From: an uncultured Bryobacteraceae bacterium
GTDB taxonomy: Bacteria; Acidobacteriota; Terriglobia; Bryobacterales; Bryobacteraceae
Direction of reading: 5' to 3'
Length of the DNA: 64,000 nt
Assembly (NCBI GenBank): GCA_937924525.1
Contig: CALDSU010000005.1
Coordinates: forward strand, 806,001-870,000
Shown piece after piece: positions 31,078 to 40,811 of this stretch. Below the pieces are notes generated by a model that was given only the letters and a program-made list of their open reading frames with translations, was not told where the DNA came from and did not search any database. Each line of letters begins with the position of its first letter. Within the stretch, counting starts at the first letter, position 1. Both the position numbers and the translations under genes were made by a program.

Positions 31078-34000
31078 GTGAAACTCTCTGAGATCTGCGT
31101 CAAACGCCCGGTGTTCGCGTTCATGCTGATCCTGTTCCTGCTGGTGCTGGGGATTTCCTCGTTTCAGCAACTGGGCGTCGACCTGTTCCCACGCACGGAC
31201 CCCGCCACGGTGTTTGTGCGGGTACGCCTGCCCGGCGCTTCGCCGGAGGAGGTGGTCTCGCAAGTCATTCTGCCGCTCGAGGAGGCGATTTCTTCGGTAA
31301 GCGGCATTGAGGAAATGCGAGCGATGGTGAGCGAGGGGCTCGGCAACCTGATTGTGACGTTTGTGCTCGACCGCGACATCGGCGAGGCGGCCGAGGACGT
31401 GCGCGAGAAGGTGTCGGCGGCCATGCGCAACATGCCGCCCAACGTTTTGCCCCCCACGGTGCAAAAAGCGGACCCCGACTCGGATCCGATTCTCACCATC
31501 ATCCTCTCGGGCGACCGCTCGATTCGCGAGATGACCGAGATCGCGGACAAGCAGGTCCGGCGGGCCCTGGAGACCGTCGATGGCGTGGCCGGCATCGACC
31601 TCAGCGGCGGCCAGAAGCGCCAGATCAACGTCATGCTGGATCTGAACAAGATGTCCGCCTACCAGATCACCGCGCAGGACGTGGAGCGGGCGCTCAAGAC
31701 CGAAAACGTGGAGCAGCCCGGCGGGCGGATTGTGCGGGGGCCGTCCGAACTGGGCGTGCGCACGATGGGGCGCGTCGAACACGTGCGCGAGTTCAACGAC
31801 ATCATCGTCAAGAACGTCGCGGGCGCGCCCATCCGGATTCGCGACCTCGGTTACGCCGAGGATGGCATGGAGGAACGCCGCTCCTTCGCCTACTTCAACG
31901 GCAGGCCGGGCATCAGCATGGAGATCCGCCGGCAGACCGGCACCAATACGGTGCAGGTGGCCGACGCCGTCAAGCGCAGGCTGGACGCGTTGAAGCCGCA
32001 GTTGCCGGCGGGGTTGCGCCTCGACGTGGTCCGCGACCAGTCGGTCTACATCAAGAACTCGGTGGCCTCCCTCGAGGAACACCTGGTGCTCGGCAGCCTG
32101 CTGGCCTCGTTCATTGTATTCCTCTTCATCCGCGATCTGCGGACCGTCCTGATTGCCTTCATCGCCATTCCGGCGTCCATCATCGCCACGTTCACGCTGA
32201 TCCGGCTGTTTGACTTCACCCTGAACTCGATGACGCTGCTCGGGCTGACCCTGGCGGTGGGCATTGTCATCGACGACGCCATCATCGTCCTCGAGAACAT
32301 TGTCCGTTTTGTTCAGGAGAAGGACTTCCCGCCCATGCGGGCGGCCATCGAAGCCACCAACGAAATCGCCTTGGCCGTGGTGGCCACCACGCTGTCGCTG
32401 GTGATCATCTTCGTGCCCATCGCGTTCATGACCGGGTACGCCAAGCGGTTTGTGAACCAGTTCGGCTGGACGATGGCGTTCTCCATCATGGTCTCGATGC
32501 TGGTGGCGTTCACGCTCACTCCGACGCTGAGCGCGCGGCTGCTGAAGAAAAAGAAGCACGTCGGCAGCGCCGCCGGCCAGAAGCATCACGGACACGTGAA
32601 CACGTGGCTGGACCGCGCGTACCTCAGCGTGCTCGGGTGGTCTCTGCGCAACCGCTGGGCGGTCCTGGCGATCTGCGTCGCCACCTTCGCTTCCACCTTC
32701 CCGCTTTACAACCACATTGGCCGCGACTGGATGCCGCAGGAGGACCAGAACGAACTCTCGGTCTTCCAGGAGTTGCCCGAGGGCTCGTCGCTGGAAGCCA
32801 CCGAGAAAGTCGCGCTGGAGCTGAGCGGCCGCCTCACGGCGATTCCGGGCGTTACCGGCGTGCTGACGCAGTCGGTCACCATGTTCAACCGGGTGAACAT
32901 GATGTTCAGCACTATTCTGCTGAAGGACCGCAACGAGCGCGGCGACATCAACGGCATGGCCGACAAGGTGCGGGACGTGCTACGCGATTATGCCTACACG
33001 CGGCCGCGCGTCAACTTCCCGAACATTCTGGGAGGGCGGGACGCGTTCGCCCCCATCCGCGGCATGCTGCTGGGCCCCGATCTTCATGTGCTGGCGGAGC
33101 TGGCCAAACAGACGCATCTGAACCTGGCTGCCGTCCCCTCGCTGACGGACCTCCGGGTGGCGTTGAACCTGAACAATCCGGAATTGCAGGTCCAGATTGA
33201 CCGGACCAAGGCGTCCGACCTGGGCGTGCGGGTTGCCGATATCGCCAGCGCCGTGCGGCTGATGATGTCCGGCGACGACGAAATCTCGACTTACAAGGAG
33301 GGGTCTGAGCAGTACCCAGTGACCATGCGCCTGCTGCCGGAGCAGCGCGACGATCCAGCGGCGCTCAGCCGCCTGCTAGTGCCGTCGGCGAAGTTGGGCC
33401 TGATCCGGCTGGACTCGGTCGCGCAGCTGGACCGGGGCATGGGACCGGCGCGCATCGACCGATTCGGACGCCAATTCGCGCTGTCGTTCTACGCCAACGT
33501 CAAGCAAGGATACTCGCTCGCGCAGGCGGCCGAGCAAACCCAGGCCAAGATCATGGAGATGGGCCTGCCCCCCGGTTACCGGCTCGTTTTTTCCGGTCAG
33601 GTGCGCGTGCTCGAGGAGACCACGGCGAACATGGTGCTGGCCCTCTCGCTGGCCAGCATCTTCATGTACATGGTGCTGGCCGCGCAGTTCGAGAGCATCA
33701 TTCACCCGTTCATCATCATGCTGACGCTGCCGCTGGCCGTGCCCTTCGCGCTGCTGTCGCTGATCGCCACCGGCCGCTCGTTGAACCTGTTCAGCGCGCT
33801 GGGCATGCTGCTGCTGCTGGGCATCGTGAAAAAGAACGGGATTCTCCAGATCGACCATATGAATCACCTGCGCGGGCAGGGGTACCCACTGCGGGAGGCG
33901 ATCATGGAAGGCAATCGCGTCCGCCTGCGGCCGATCCTGATGACGACCCTCTCGATCGTCGCCGGGCTGATCCCCACCGCGGTGGGGATCGGCGCCGGCG

Positions 34001-34173
34001 CTTCGCAGCGCTCGGCCATCGCCATCACCATCATCGGCGGACAGACGCTTTGCCTGCTGCTCTCGCTGCTGGTGGTGCCGGTCAGCTATTCGCTGGTGGA
34101 AGAGACGCGCGCCTGGCTCCGCGCGCGCCGGACGCGGGAGTCGCTGGTGGAATCTCCCGCCGCGGGCGATTGA
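31078..34173 (+). CDS. RND-family efflux transporter inner-membrane subunit (AcrB-like)
   Basis: This 1031-aa protein has the usual 12-helix RND layout with two large periplasmic loops. It starts at VKRPVFAFMLILFLLVLG. The proton-relay aspartates are D399-D400 (VIDDAIIVLEN) in helix 4, and the conserved Lys is in helix 10 (GIVKKNGILQ). It starts with GTG, with GAGGAG 8 nt upstream. Substrates may be drugs, lipids or hopanoids. No membrane-fusion protein or outer-membrane channel gene is adjacent, so partners are encoded elsewhere. Confidence 0.92.
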   Translation: MKLSEICVKRPVFAFMLILFLLVLGISSFQQLGVDLFPRTDPATVFVRVRLPGASPEEVVSQVILPLEEAISSVSGIEEMRAMVSEGLGNLIVTFVLDRDIGEAAEDVREKVSAAMRNMPPNVLPPTVQKADPDSDPILTIILSGDRSIREMTEIADKQVRRALETVDGVAGIDLSGGQKRQINVMLDLNKMSAYQITAQDVERALKTENVEQPGGRIVRGPSELGVRTMGRVEHVREFNDIIVKNVAGAPIRIRDLGYAEDGMEERRSFAYFNGRPGISMEIRRQTGTNTVQVADAVKRRLDALKPQLPAGLRLDVVRDQSVYIKNSVASLEEHLVLGSLLASFIVFLFIRDLRTVLIAFIAIPASIIATFTLIRLFDFTLNSMTLLGLTLAVGIVIDDAIIVLENIVRFVQEKDFPPMRAAIEATNEIALAVVATTLSLVIIFVPIAFMTGYAKRFVNQFGWTMAFSIMVSMLVAFTLTPTLSARLLKKKKHVGSAAGQKHHGHVNTWLDRAYLSVLGWSLRNRWAVLAICVATFASTFPLYNHIGRDWMPQEDQNELSVFQELPEGSSLEATEKVALELSGRLTAIPGVTGVLTQSVTMFNRVNMMFSTILLKDRNERGDINGMADKVRDVLRDYAYTRPRVNFPNILGGRDAFAPIRGMLLGPDLHVLAELAKQTHLNLAAVPSLTDLRVALNLNNPELQVQIDRTKASDLGVRVADIASAVRLMMSGDDEISTYKEGSEQYPVTMRLLPEQRDDPAALSRLLVPSAKLGLIRLDSVAQLDRGMGPARIDRFGRQFALSFYANVKQGYSLAQAAEQTQAKIMEMGLPPGYRLVFSGQVRVLEETTANMVLALSLASIFMYMVLAAQFESIIHPFIIMLTLPLAVPFALLSLIATGRSLNLFSALGMLLLLGIVKKNGILQIDHMNHLRGQGYPLREAIMEGNRVRLRPILMTTLSIVAGLIPTAVGIGAGASQRSAIAITIIGGQTLCLLLSLLVVPVSYSLVEETRAWLRARRTRESLVESPAAGD

Positions 34174-34185
34174 GCGGCGGATCGT

Positions 34186-35652
34186 TCAGGCCAGCAGCGG
34201 CTTCACCACCTGCCCGTGCACATCGGTGAGGCGGAAATGGCGCCCCTGGAACTTGAACGTCAGCCGCGTGTGATCCACCCCCAGACAGTGCAGGATGGTG
34301 GCGTGCAGGTCGTGGACGTGCACCGGATGCTCCGTGATGTTGTAGCTGTAGTCGTCGGTGGCGCCGTAGGAGATGCCCGGCTTGATGCCGCCGCCCGCCA
34401 TCCACATGGTGAAGCAGCGCGGGTGGTGGTCGCGGCCGTAATCGTCCGGCGCCAGTTTGCCCTGGCAGTAGACGGTGCGCCCAAATTCGCCGCCCCACAC
34501 CACTAGGGTTTCGTCGAGCAGTCCGCGCTGTCGGAGGTCCTGGATCAGCGCGGCGCAGGGTTGATCGACGTCGCGCGCCTGGCCGGGCAGCGCCTTGGGC
34601 AGCTTGAAGTGCTGGTCCCACCCGCGGTGGAAAAGCTGAATAAAACGCACCCCGCGCTCAGCCAGACGGCGCGCCAGCAGGCAGTTCGCCGCGAAGGTGC
34701 CCTTCTTGCGCGATTCCGGACCGTACAGTTCGAACACCGTGTCGGGTTCCCGGGAGAGGTCGGTGAGTTCGGGCACCGACTGCTGCATGCGGTACGCCAT
34801 TTCATACTGGGCGATGCGGGTGGCGATCTCCGGGTCGCCGAACTCCTCGAGCGTTACCTGGTTCAGCTTACCCAGGTCCTCGACGAAACGGCGCCGCTGG
34901 GCGTCGCTGAGGCCGGGCGGATTCGACAGGTACAACACCGGTTCGCCGCCCGAGCGAAACTTGACGCCCTGATAGCGCGTGGGCAGAAACCCGCTGCCCC
35001 ACAAGCGGTCATACAGCGGTTGATCCGCGGGGTTGCCGGTGCCCTGGGAGATCATCACCACGAACGCCGGCAGGTCCTTGTTTTCGCTGCCCAGCCCGTA
35101 CGCGATCCAGGACCCGATGCTCGGGCGCCCCGCCAGCTGGAAGCCGGTCTGAAAAAACGTCACCGCGGGATCGTGATTGATCGCCTCGGTGTGCATCGAC
35201 TTGACAAAGCAAAGCTGGTCGGCCACCCGGGCGGTATGCGGCAGCAGTTCGCTCAGCCAGGCGCCCGACTGGCCGTGCTGCCGGAACCGGTAGAGGGAGG
35301 GAACGACCGGGAAGCTGGTCTGCCCGGAGGTCATGCCGGTGAGGCGCTGCCCGCGCCGCACGGAGTCCGGCAGTTCGGTCTGGCGCAGTTCCTCAAGCTT
35401 GGGCTTGTAATCAAACAGTTCGATCTGCGACGGCCCGCCGGACTGAAACAGGTAAATGACCCGCTTCGCCTTGGGGGCGAAGTGCGGCAGTCCCGCCAAA
35501 CCGCCCAGAGCGGCGGCGTCGCCGGCGCGGGCGGCGGCCATTCCCTGCTCGGCGAGCAGGCTGGCCAGCGCGGCGACGCCCAGCCCGTGACTGGCCTTGC
35601 CGAAAAAGTGACGCCGGGTCAGCAGCAGCCGGCGCTCGTGTAGGGGATCCAT
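34186..35652 (-). CDS. DUF1501 protein with Tat signal
   Basis: This 488-aa protein begins with a twin-arginine signal ([11 protein letters not shown], residues 10-20, then a hydrophobic segment). It shows the DUF1501 pattern with sulfatase-like organisation: [29 protein letters not shown] and [15 protein letters not shown]. In Planctomycetes and Solibacter these proteins almost always pair with DUF1549/DUF1553 cytochrome-like proteins, as here (3 nt downstream of that gene). They are thought to act on sulfated or otherwise complex polysaccharides, but no reaction is proven. Confidence 0.9.
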   Translation of the reverse strand: MDPLHERRLLLTRRHFFGKASHGLGVAALASLLAEQGMAAARAGDAAALGGLAGLPHFAPKAKRVIYLFQSGGPSQIELFDYKPKLEELRQTELPDSVRRGQRLTGMTSGQTSFPVVPSLYRFRQHGQSGAWLSELLPHTARVADQLCFVKSMHTEAINHDPAVTFFQTGFQLAGRPSIGSWIAYGLGSENKDLPAFVVMISQGTGNPADQPLYDRLWGSGFLPTRYQGVKFRSGGEPVLYLSNPPGLSDAQRRRFVEDLGKLNQVTLEEFGDPEIATRIAQYEMAYRMQQSVPELTDLSREPDTVFELYGPESRKKGTFAANCLLARRLAERGVRFIQLFHRGWDQHFKLPKALPGQARDVDQPCAALIQDLRQRGLLDETLVVWGGEFGRTVYCQGKLAPDDYGRDHHPRCFTMWMAGGGIKPGISYGATDDYSYNITEHPVHVHDLHATILHCLGVDHTRLTFKFQGRHFRLTDVHGQVVKPLLA

Positions 35653-35655
35653 ACG

Positions 35656-38600
35656 CTAATCCTTCGTGACGGTTTGATCCAGGTTGAGAATCAGGCTGGC
35701 CACCACGGTGTAAGCCGCCAGTTCCGGGACCACCAGCGACGGGTCGCGCGGGGATTCTCCCGCGCTCAGCAAGGCCTCGGCTTCCGCGCGGCTGCTTTGA
35801 TACCGGTCCAGGTGGTGGAAATAGCTTTCGCGCAGGACCTCGGCGGCGCGGGCGGGAATGGCGCGGGCGGTGGCCAGGCGGTATCCAAACGCGATGCGTT
35901 CCGCGGGGCCGGCCCCGCCTTCTTTCATCATGCGCTGGGCCAGGTGGCGCGCCGCCTCTACGTACGTCACGTCGTTCATCAGGGTGAGCGCCTGGAGCGG
36001 CGTATTGGTGCGGGTTTCGCGCACCACGCAGGTCTCGCGTCCGGCGGCGTCGAACGTACTCATGGCCGGCGGCGGCGCCGTGCGCTTCCAGAACGAATAA
36101 AGGCTGCGCCGGTAGAGGTTCTCGCCATGGTCCTGCCGGTAGTCCTCGCCGCCGGACAATTCGGTCCACAGGCCGGCGGGTTGGTACGGCTTTACGGAAG
36201 GGCCTCCGAGTTTTTCGACCAGCAATCCGGAGACGGCGAGCGCTTGGTCCCGCACCATCTCCGCCGGCAGGCGGAAGCGCGGACCGCGCGCCAGCAGGCG
36301 GTTTTCCGGATCGCGCTGGAGCAGTTCCGGCGAAGCCTGCGACGCCTGCCGGTAGGTGGCGCTGGTGACGATGGTCTTCACCATCCGTTTGACGTCCCAT
36401 CCGGAACGGATGAACTCGGTGGCCAGCCAGTCGAGCAACTCGGGATGGGAGGGCCACTCTCCCTGCGAGCCGAAATCTTCCACCGTCTTCACCAAGCCCG
36501 CGCCAAAGTACATTTGCCACAGCCGGTTGACGAAGACGCGCGCAGGCAAGGGATTGGAGGGGTCCACTAGCCAGCGGGCCAAGCCGAGGCGGTCCCGGGG
36601 CAAGTCCGGCGCCATGGGAGGAAGCGCCGCCGGGGTTTGCCGCTCCACCTGTTCGCCCGGCCGGTCGTAGGCGCCGCGGATCAGCAGGTGCGCGGGCCGC
36701 GGCGTGGGCAGTTCCTGCATCACCATGACCGTCGGCAGGCTCTCGATCAACGCCTGGCGTTGCTTGCGCAGGTCCACCACAGCGCGGTAGGCCTGGCGCA
36801 CTTCTTCGGGCGCCTCTTGCGTCAGGAAATAGCGGGCGAGTTTGGCCTGGCTGGCGGGCGAGCGTTTGGCCGGACGGGCGCGGGCGATCGCAGTGACCGG
36901 CGCCGGGTCCGCCAGAATCGCGATGTCCCCGGGGGGAAGCGCTCCCCGGAAGACGCGCACGTCGTCGATCAACCCGCGGAACCGGTTCTCCGGTCCGTAT
37001 CCGCTCCCGATCCGCAGCGGTTCCTTGGTGTCGAACGACTGGTTCAGGTCGTCGATCAGCACCTTGAGTTTCTGCGGTTCCCCGTTGACATAAATGCGCA
37101 CGCCGCCGGCCACGCGCGAACCGTCATAGGTCATCGCCACGTGACGCCACTCGCCCAGCGGCAGCGGCTGTTCGGTCTCCACGCGCAGCGAGTCATCCAA
37201 CCAGCGCTGCACCAGATTCACCTGCACCTTTCCGTTCTGGAGGTGCAAGCCATAGCCGAGTCCCTCCGCCACGTCCTCGGTCTTGGCGACGATCACGCCG
37301 GTGGGGGCTTCCGGACGAATCCAGGCCGAGATCGTGAACTTGTCATAGAAACCGAACCGGGCCACCTCGCCCGCGTCCAGGTAACGCTTGCCATCCAGGC
37401 TGGCCGCACCGCCCACCCGACCGGCGGCGAACGCGGCGGACCCGTCCTTGAACACCGGTGTCTGGCCGTCGCCATCGAGAGCGAAGTGGGCGACCAAGTC
37501 CTCGGTGAGCGAGCCGTCCATCGGGGCGCGGCGCCGCAGGGACTTTTCCCACTCGCGCTGCGCCTGTTCGATGCGCGGGCGCAACTCCGCCAGCCGACGG
37601 TCGGCGGCGGCGATTTGCTCGTCGAGGCGGCGCACCTGCTCCTGCTGGTCCCTGGTGGGCGCCGGCATCATGGGCGGCGAATTGCCGTATTTCCAGGCCC
37701 GGCCGCGCTCCGGAATGTTGTTGAAGAAGGCGTAAAGCCGGTAGAAGTCCTTCTGGGTGAACGGGTCGTACTTATGGTCGTGGCAGCGGGTACACCCCAT
37801 GGTGAGGCCCAGCCAGACGGTGGAGGTGGTCTCGACCCGGTCCACGACGTACTCGACCGCGTACTCTTCCGGAATAATGCCGCCCTCCCCGTTGCCGCGA
37901 TGGTTGCGGTTGAACCCGGTGGCAATCCGCTGCTCGACGGTCGGGTTGGGCAGCAGGTCTCCCGCCAGCTGTTCGATGGTGAACCGGTCGAACGGCATGT
38001 TCTGGTTGAAGGCGTCGATGACCCAATCCCGCCAGCGCCACATGACGCGCTCGCCGTCCGTCTGATAGCCGTTGGTGTCGGCGTAACGCGCCGCATCGAG
38101 CCACCTCGCCGCCATCCGCTCGCCGTAACGCGGCGATTGCAGCAGGCGATCGGCCAGCCGTTCGTAGGCGCCGGGCGTTTCGTCCCGCACGAACGCGTCG
38201 ATTTCCGCCGGCGTGGGCGGCAAGCCCGTGACGTCCAGCGTCAACCGGCGAATCAGGGCCGCGCGATCGGCTTCCGGGGACGGTTGCAGGCCCTCGCGCT
38301 CCAGGCGCGCGGCGACGAACGCGTCGATCGGATTCCGGACCCAAGCCGCATGGCGGACGGAGGGAATCGCGGGCGTCCGCGGAGGAATCAGCGACCAATG
38401 CTTCTGCCACGGGGCGCCCTGTTGAATCCAGCGGCGGAGGATGTCCACCTCGCCGGGAGTGAGCGCGGCGTATCCGGCATAGGCGGGGGGCATCCGTAAG
38501 CTTTTTTTGTCGGTCGTGACCCGCCGGATCAGTTCGCTGCGCTCCGGGTCGCCCGGCACAATGGCAAACCGTCCGCCGAGATCCTGGCGAGCGCCCTCTT

Positions 38601-38802
38601 CGGTGTCAAAGTGTAGCTTGCTCTTCCGGTTCGCGGGGTCGGGGCCGTGACAGGCAAAGCAGCGGTCCGAGAGGATGGGACGCACGTCCCGGTTGAACTC
38701 GATGGAGGCCGGCGTCTCCGCTATGGCGGCGGATACCCACACTAGAGCGGGAAGGAAAACAACGGTCCCCTTCCGGGCGGCCGCCCAGACCAAGCGGTGC
38801 AT
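35656..38802 (-). CDS. PSCyt1-DUF1549-LamG-DUF1553 secreted protein
   Basis: This 1048-aa exported protein has a signal peptide (FLPALVWVSAAIAE) and a cytochrome-like haem motif C48-FA-C51-H52. DUF1549 follows (about 137-345, with a second CxxCH-like motif in GCTRCHDHKYDPF), then a LamG-like jelly roll (about 470-640), then DUF1553 (about 740-1010, ARVFVNRLWQMYFG). The ATG at 38802 has AGGAGG 7 nt upstream, and the frame upstream of it belongs to a separate frameshifted gene. It is translated with the DUF1501 gene. A role in oxidative handling of polysaccharides at the cell surface is suspected. Confidence 0.92.
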   Translation of the reverse strand: MHRLVWAAARKGTVVFLPALVWVSAAIAETPASIEFNRDVRPILSDRCFACHGPDPANRKSKLHFDTEEGARQDLGGRFAIVPGDPERSELIRRVTTDKKSLRMPPAYAGYAALTPGEVDILRRWIQQGAPWQKHWSLIPPRTPAIPSVRHAAWVRNPIDAFVAARLEREGLQPSPEADRAALIRRLTLDVTGLPPTPAEIDAFVRDETPGAYERLADRLLQSPRYGERMAARWLDAARYADTNGYQTDGERVMWRWRDWVIDAFNQNMPFDRFTIEQLAGDLLPNPTVEQRIATGFNRNHRGNGEGGIIPEEYAVEYVVDRVETTSTVWLGLTMGCTRCHDHKYDPFTQKDFYRLYAFFNNIPERGRAWKYGNSPPMMPAPTRDQQEQVRRLDEQIAAADRRLAELRPRIEQAQREWEKSLRRRAPMDGSLTEDLVAHFALDGDGQTPVFKDGSAAFAAGRVGGAASLDGKRYLDAGEVARFGFYDKFTISAWIRPEAPTGVIVAKTEDVAEGLGYGLHLQNGKVQVNLVQRWLDDSLRVETEQPLPLGEWRHVAMTYDGSRVAGGVRIYVNGEPQKLKVLIDDLNQSFDTKEPLRIGSGYGPENRFRGLIDDVRVFRGALPPGDIAILADPAPVTAIARARPAKRSPASQAKLARYFLTQEAPEEVRQAYRAVVDLRKQRQALIESLPTVMVMQELPTPRPAHLLIRGAYDRPGEQVERQTPAALPPMAPDLPRDRLGLARWLVDPSNPLPARVFVNRLWQMYFGAGLVKTVEDFGSQGEWPSHPELLDWLATEFIRSGWDVKRMVKTIVTSATYRQASQASPELLQRDPENRLLARGPRFRLPAEMVRDQALAVSGLLVEKLGGPSVKPYQPAGLWTELSGGEDYRQDHGENLYRRSLYSFWKRTAPPPAMSTFDAAGRETCVVRETRTNTPLQALTLMNDVTYVEAARHLAQRMMKEGGAGPAERIAFGYRLATARAIPARAAEVLRESYFHHLDRYQSSRAEAEALLSAGESPRDPSLVVPELAAYTVVASLILNLDQTVTKD

Positions 38803-38927
38803 CGACTGCCTCCTGGCGCGGCGCGGACGTCCGCGCGCGCTTCCCATCACTATATTACGTCTAGTCCGGCCTGAAGTGGGGCAGCCTTCGTGCGGGGCTG
38901 AAGTCATGCTGCCAACCCAGGACTCTC

Positions 38928-39357
38928 CTACTGCGGGTTCGGCTCGAAATACGGTTCCACTTGCACGTAATGGAACATCAATTCGTGCCCCGCCGGTTCC
39001 CCGGCGCCGGCGGGCGACGCCCAGTCCGCAAGGACCAGGCGCGCGCGCGGACCCGCCGCCCGGAACATCGGGCGGAACATCTGGCGGTGGTGGTTGAACC
39101 AGATGGGTCCATCCTTGCATTCGAGTTGGGGGTGCAGGAACCAGTGGCTCACGTTCGCCGAACGGTAACTCCAACTCGGGGACGGGGTATGCGCCCTCCA
39201 CCTCGAGAGAGACGGCGTGCCGTTTCTCCGCCGAGCGGCCGGCCCGGATGTCCTGATCGTCCGCCGTGATCCATTGGACCGAATGCACATTTGGCGGCGC
39301 GGCGAAAAGCCCGGCGGCAAGGGTTATGACCGCCGGCCGCCGTCGCGCAGCAGACCT
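38928..39357 (-). pseudogene. frameshifted gene for a small secreted protein
   Basis: Coherent protein sequence is spread over different minus-strand frames. One frame holds a signal-peptide-like RRRPAVITLAAGLFAAPP followed by VQWITADDQDIRAG and VPELELPFGE. Near 39150-39175 the sense jumps to another frame with WFLHPQLECKDGPIWF, RQMFRPMFR and FHYVQVEPYFEPNPQ, ending at 38928. No usual start codon lies in the first frame, although an ATG lies in the third frame at 39361. It is either a decayed gene or contains sequencing errors. The family is not recognised. It directly follows lnt. Confidence 0.5.
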
Positions 39358-40811
39358 TCATAGTTCAGCAGCAGCGCGGGTCCGGCAATCAGCAGGCACA
39401 GCAACGGGAACCAGTTGCCGTAACGCGAGTACAGGGTTTGTTCACGGACATAAGAAAACGGCAGCCGCCCGGAGAGCTGCTGGAAGGAGGGAAGCGTCTT
39501 GATCACCCGCCCGGCGGGATCGACCGCCGCGGTAATCCCGTTGTTGGTCGCGCGGAGGATCCAGCGGCGGTTCTCGGCCGCGCGCATCCGGACCAGCAGC
39601 AGGTGCTGGCCGCGAGCGCTGGGGCTACGGCCAAAATAGCCGTCGTTGGACAGATTGAACAAGACCTCGGCGCCGGCGCCGACGAATCGTCGGACCAGCC
39701 CCGGAAACGCCGATTCATAGCAGATGAACGAAGCGATCCGGCGGCTGCCGACGCGCGACACCACGATCTCGGTTCCGGGCGCGAAATCGCCTACCTCCCG
39801 GGAGACTTTTTCCGTCACCGCGCCCAGCGGCCAGGGGACATACTCGCCGAAGGGGACCAGTTCGATCTTGTCGTAGCGGCTGAGGGGGACGCCTTCGGGG
39901 GAAAGCAGGCGCGCGGAGTTGAGCGGTGCGCCGTCCCGCGTGCGCGCGACGTCCCCGAACAGCACGTGCGACCCGGAGCTCATCGCCAGCGAAACCACGT
40001 GACGGCGGAACCGCGGGTCTTCGTCGAAATACAGCGGGGCGGGGGTCTCCGGCCAGACAATCAGCGCGGGCCGGACGCGGCCCTTCTCGTGGAAGGTTTG
40101 CAGCGACAAGTAGACCATCCGCTGGTGCAGTTCGTTGGCCGCCTCGCGGGTCCAGACGGCTTCTTCGTCCACGTTGGGCTGCACGACGGCCGCCTCCTCT
40201 TCCGGTTCCGTGGCGGGCGGGAGCGCCGGCAGCAGCGGCAGCAGCGCCAGCGGCAGCAGCCACAGCGCCTGCCGGCGCGGCCGCCGCAGCGCCACGAACG
40301 CACAAGCGGTGGCCATCATCATGAAGACAAACGAGAGCCCGTGCACGCCCGTAATCGGGGCAAGCCGCATCGGCACACTCATGTCCGCCCCGGCGTTCCC
40401 AAGCGTGATCCACAGGAACAACCACGAACCGGCGGCCACATCCACCGTGACCCACAGCGCCGCCACCGCCGGAATCCCCCAACTCAACAGGAGCAGCGGA
40501 CGCGCCAGCCACGCGAACAAACCGAAGTAAACCCCCTGGGCCGCGCAGTACAGCAAGAAGACCGGCCAGCCGAGCAGCGGACCCACCTTGCCGTGGAACT
40601 CGATGACGAACCGGATCCAGTCCGTGATGCCGAACAGGCAGGACGCGCCGGTCAGCCAGCCCAACAGAAACCTCGGCAGCGGGCGTGGTTCGCGCACGCA
40701 CGCCACCAGCAGCGGCGTCAGGGCGATCGCGATCAGATAGGAAAAGGAGAAGCGGGGGAAGGTCAGGACGAGCAGCACGCCGCTCGCCAAGGCCAGCGCC
40801 GCGTTCAACAC
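39324..40811 (-). CDS. lnt: apolipoprotein N-acyltransferase
   Basis: This 495-aa inner-membrane enzyme adds the third acyl chain to lipoproteins. Multiple membrane helices cover residues 1-200, followed by a nitrilase-fold catalytic domain. The triad is Glu255 (VWPETPAP), Lys315 (RYDKIELVPFGEYVP) and Cys364 (SFICYESAFP). The start is GTG at 40811, overlapping the lipA 3' end by 7 nt. Lipoprotein maturation fits a diderm bacterium. Confidence 0.95.
   Translation of the reverse strand: MLNAALALASGVLLVLTFPRFSFSYLIAIALTPLLVACVREPRPLPRFLLGWLTGASCLFGITDWIRFVIEFHGKVGPLLGWPVFLLYCAAQGVYFGLFAWLARPLLLLSWGIPAVAALWVTVDVAAGSWLFLWITLGNAGADMSVPMRLAPITGVHGLSFVFMMMATACAFVALRRPRRQALWLLPLALLPLLPALPPATEPEEEAAVVQPNVDEEAVWTREAANELHQRMVYLSLQTFHEKGRVRPALIVWPETPAPLYFDEDPRFRRHVVSLAMSSGSHVLFGDVARTRDGAPLNSARLLSPEGVPLSRYDKIELVPFGEYVPWPLGAVTEKVSREVGDFAPGTEIVVSRVGSRRIASFICYESAFPGLVRRFVGAGAEVLFNLSNDGYFGRSPSARGQHLLLVRMRAAENRRWILRATNNGITAAVDPAGRVIKTLPSFQQLSGRLPFSYVREQTLYSRYGNWFPLLCLLIAGPALLLNYEGLLRDGGRRS

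Noticed and set aside
31018-32715. 565-codon minus-strand open frame
   Set aside because: Antisense shadow of the RND transporter with low-complexity composition.
36637-38499. 620-codon plus-strand open frame
   Set aside because: Antisense to the DUF1549/DUF1553 protein, no recognisable motif.
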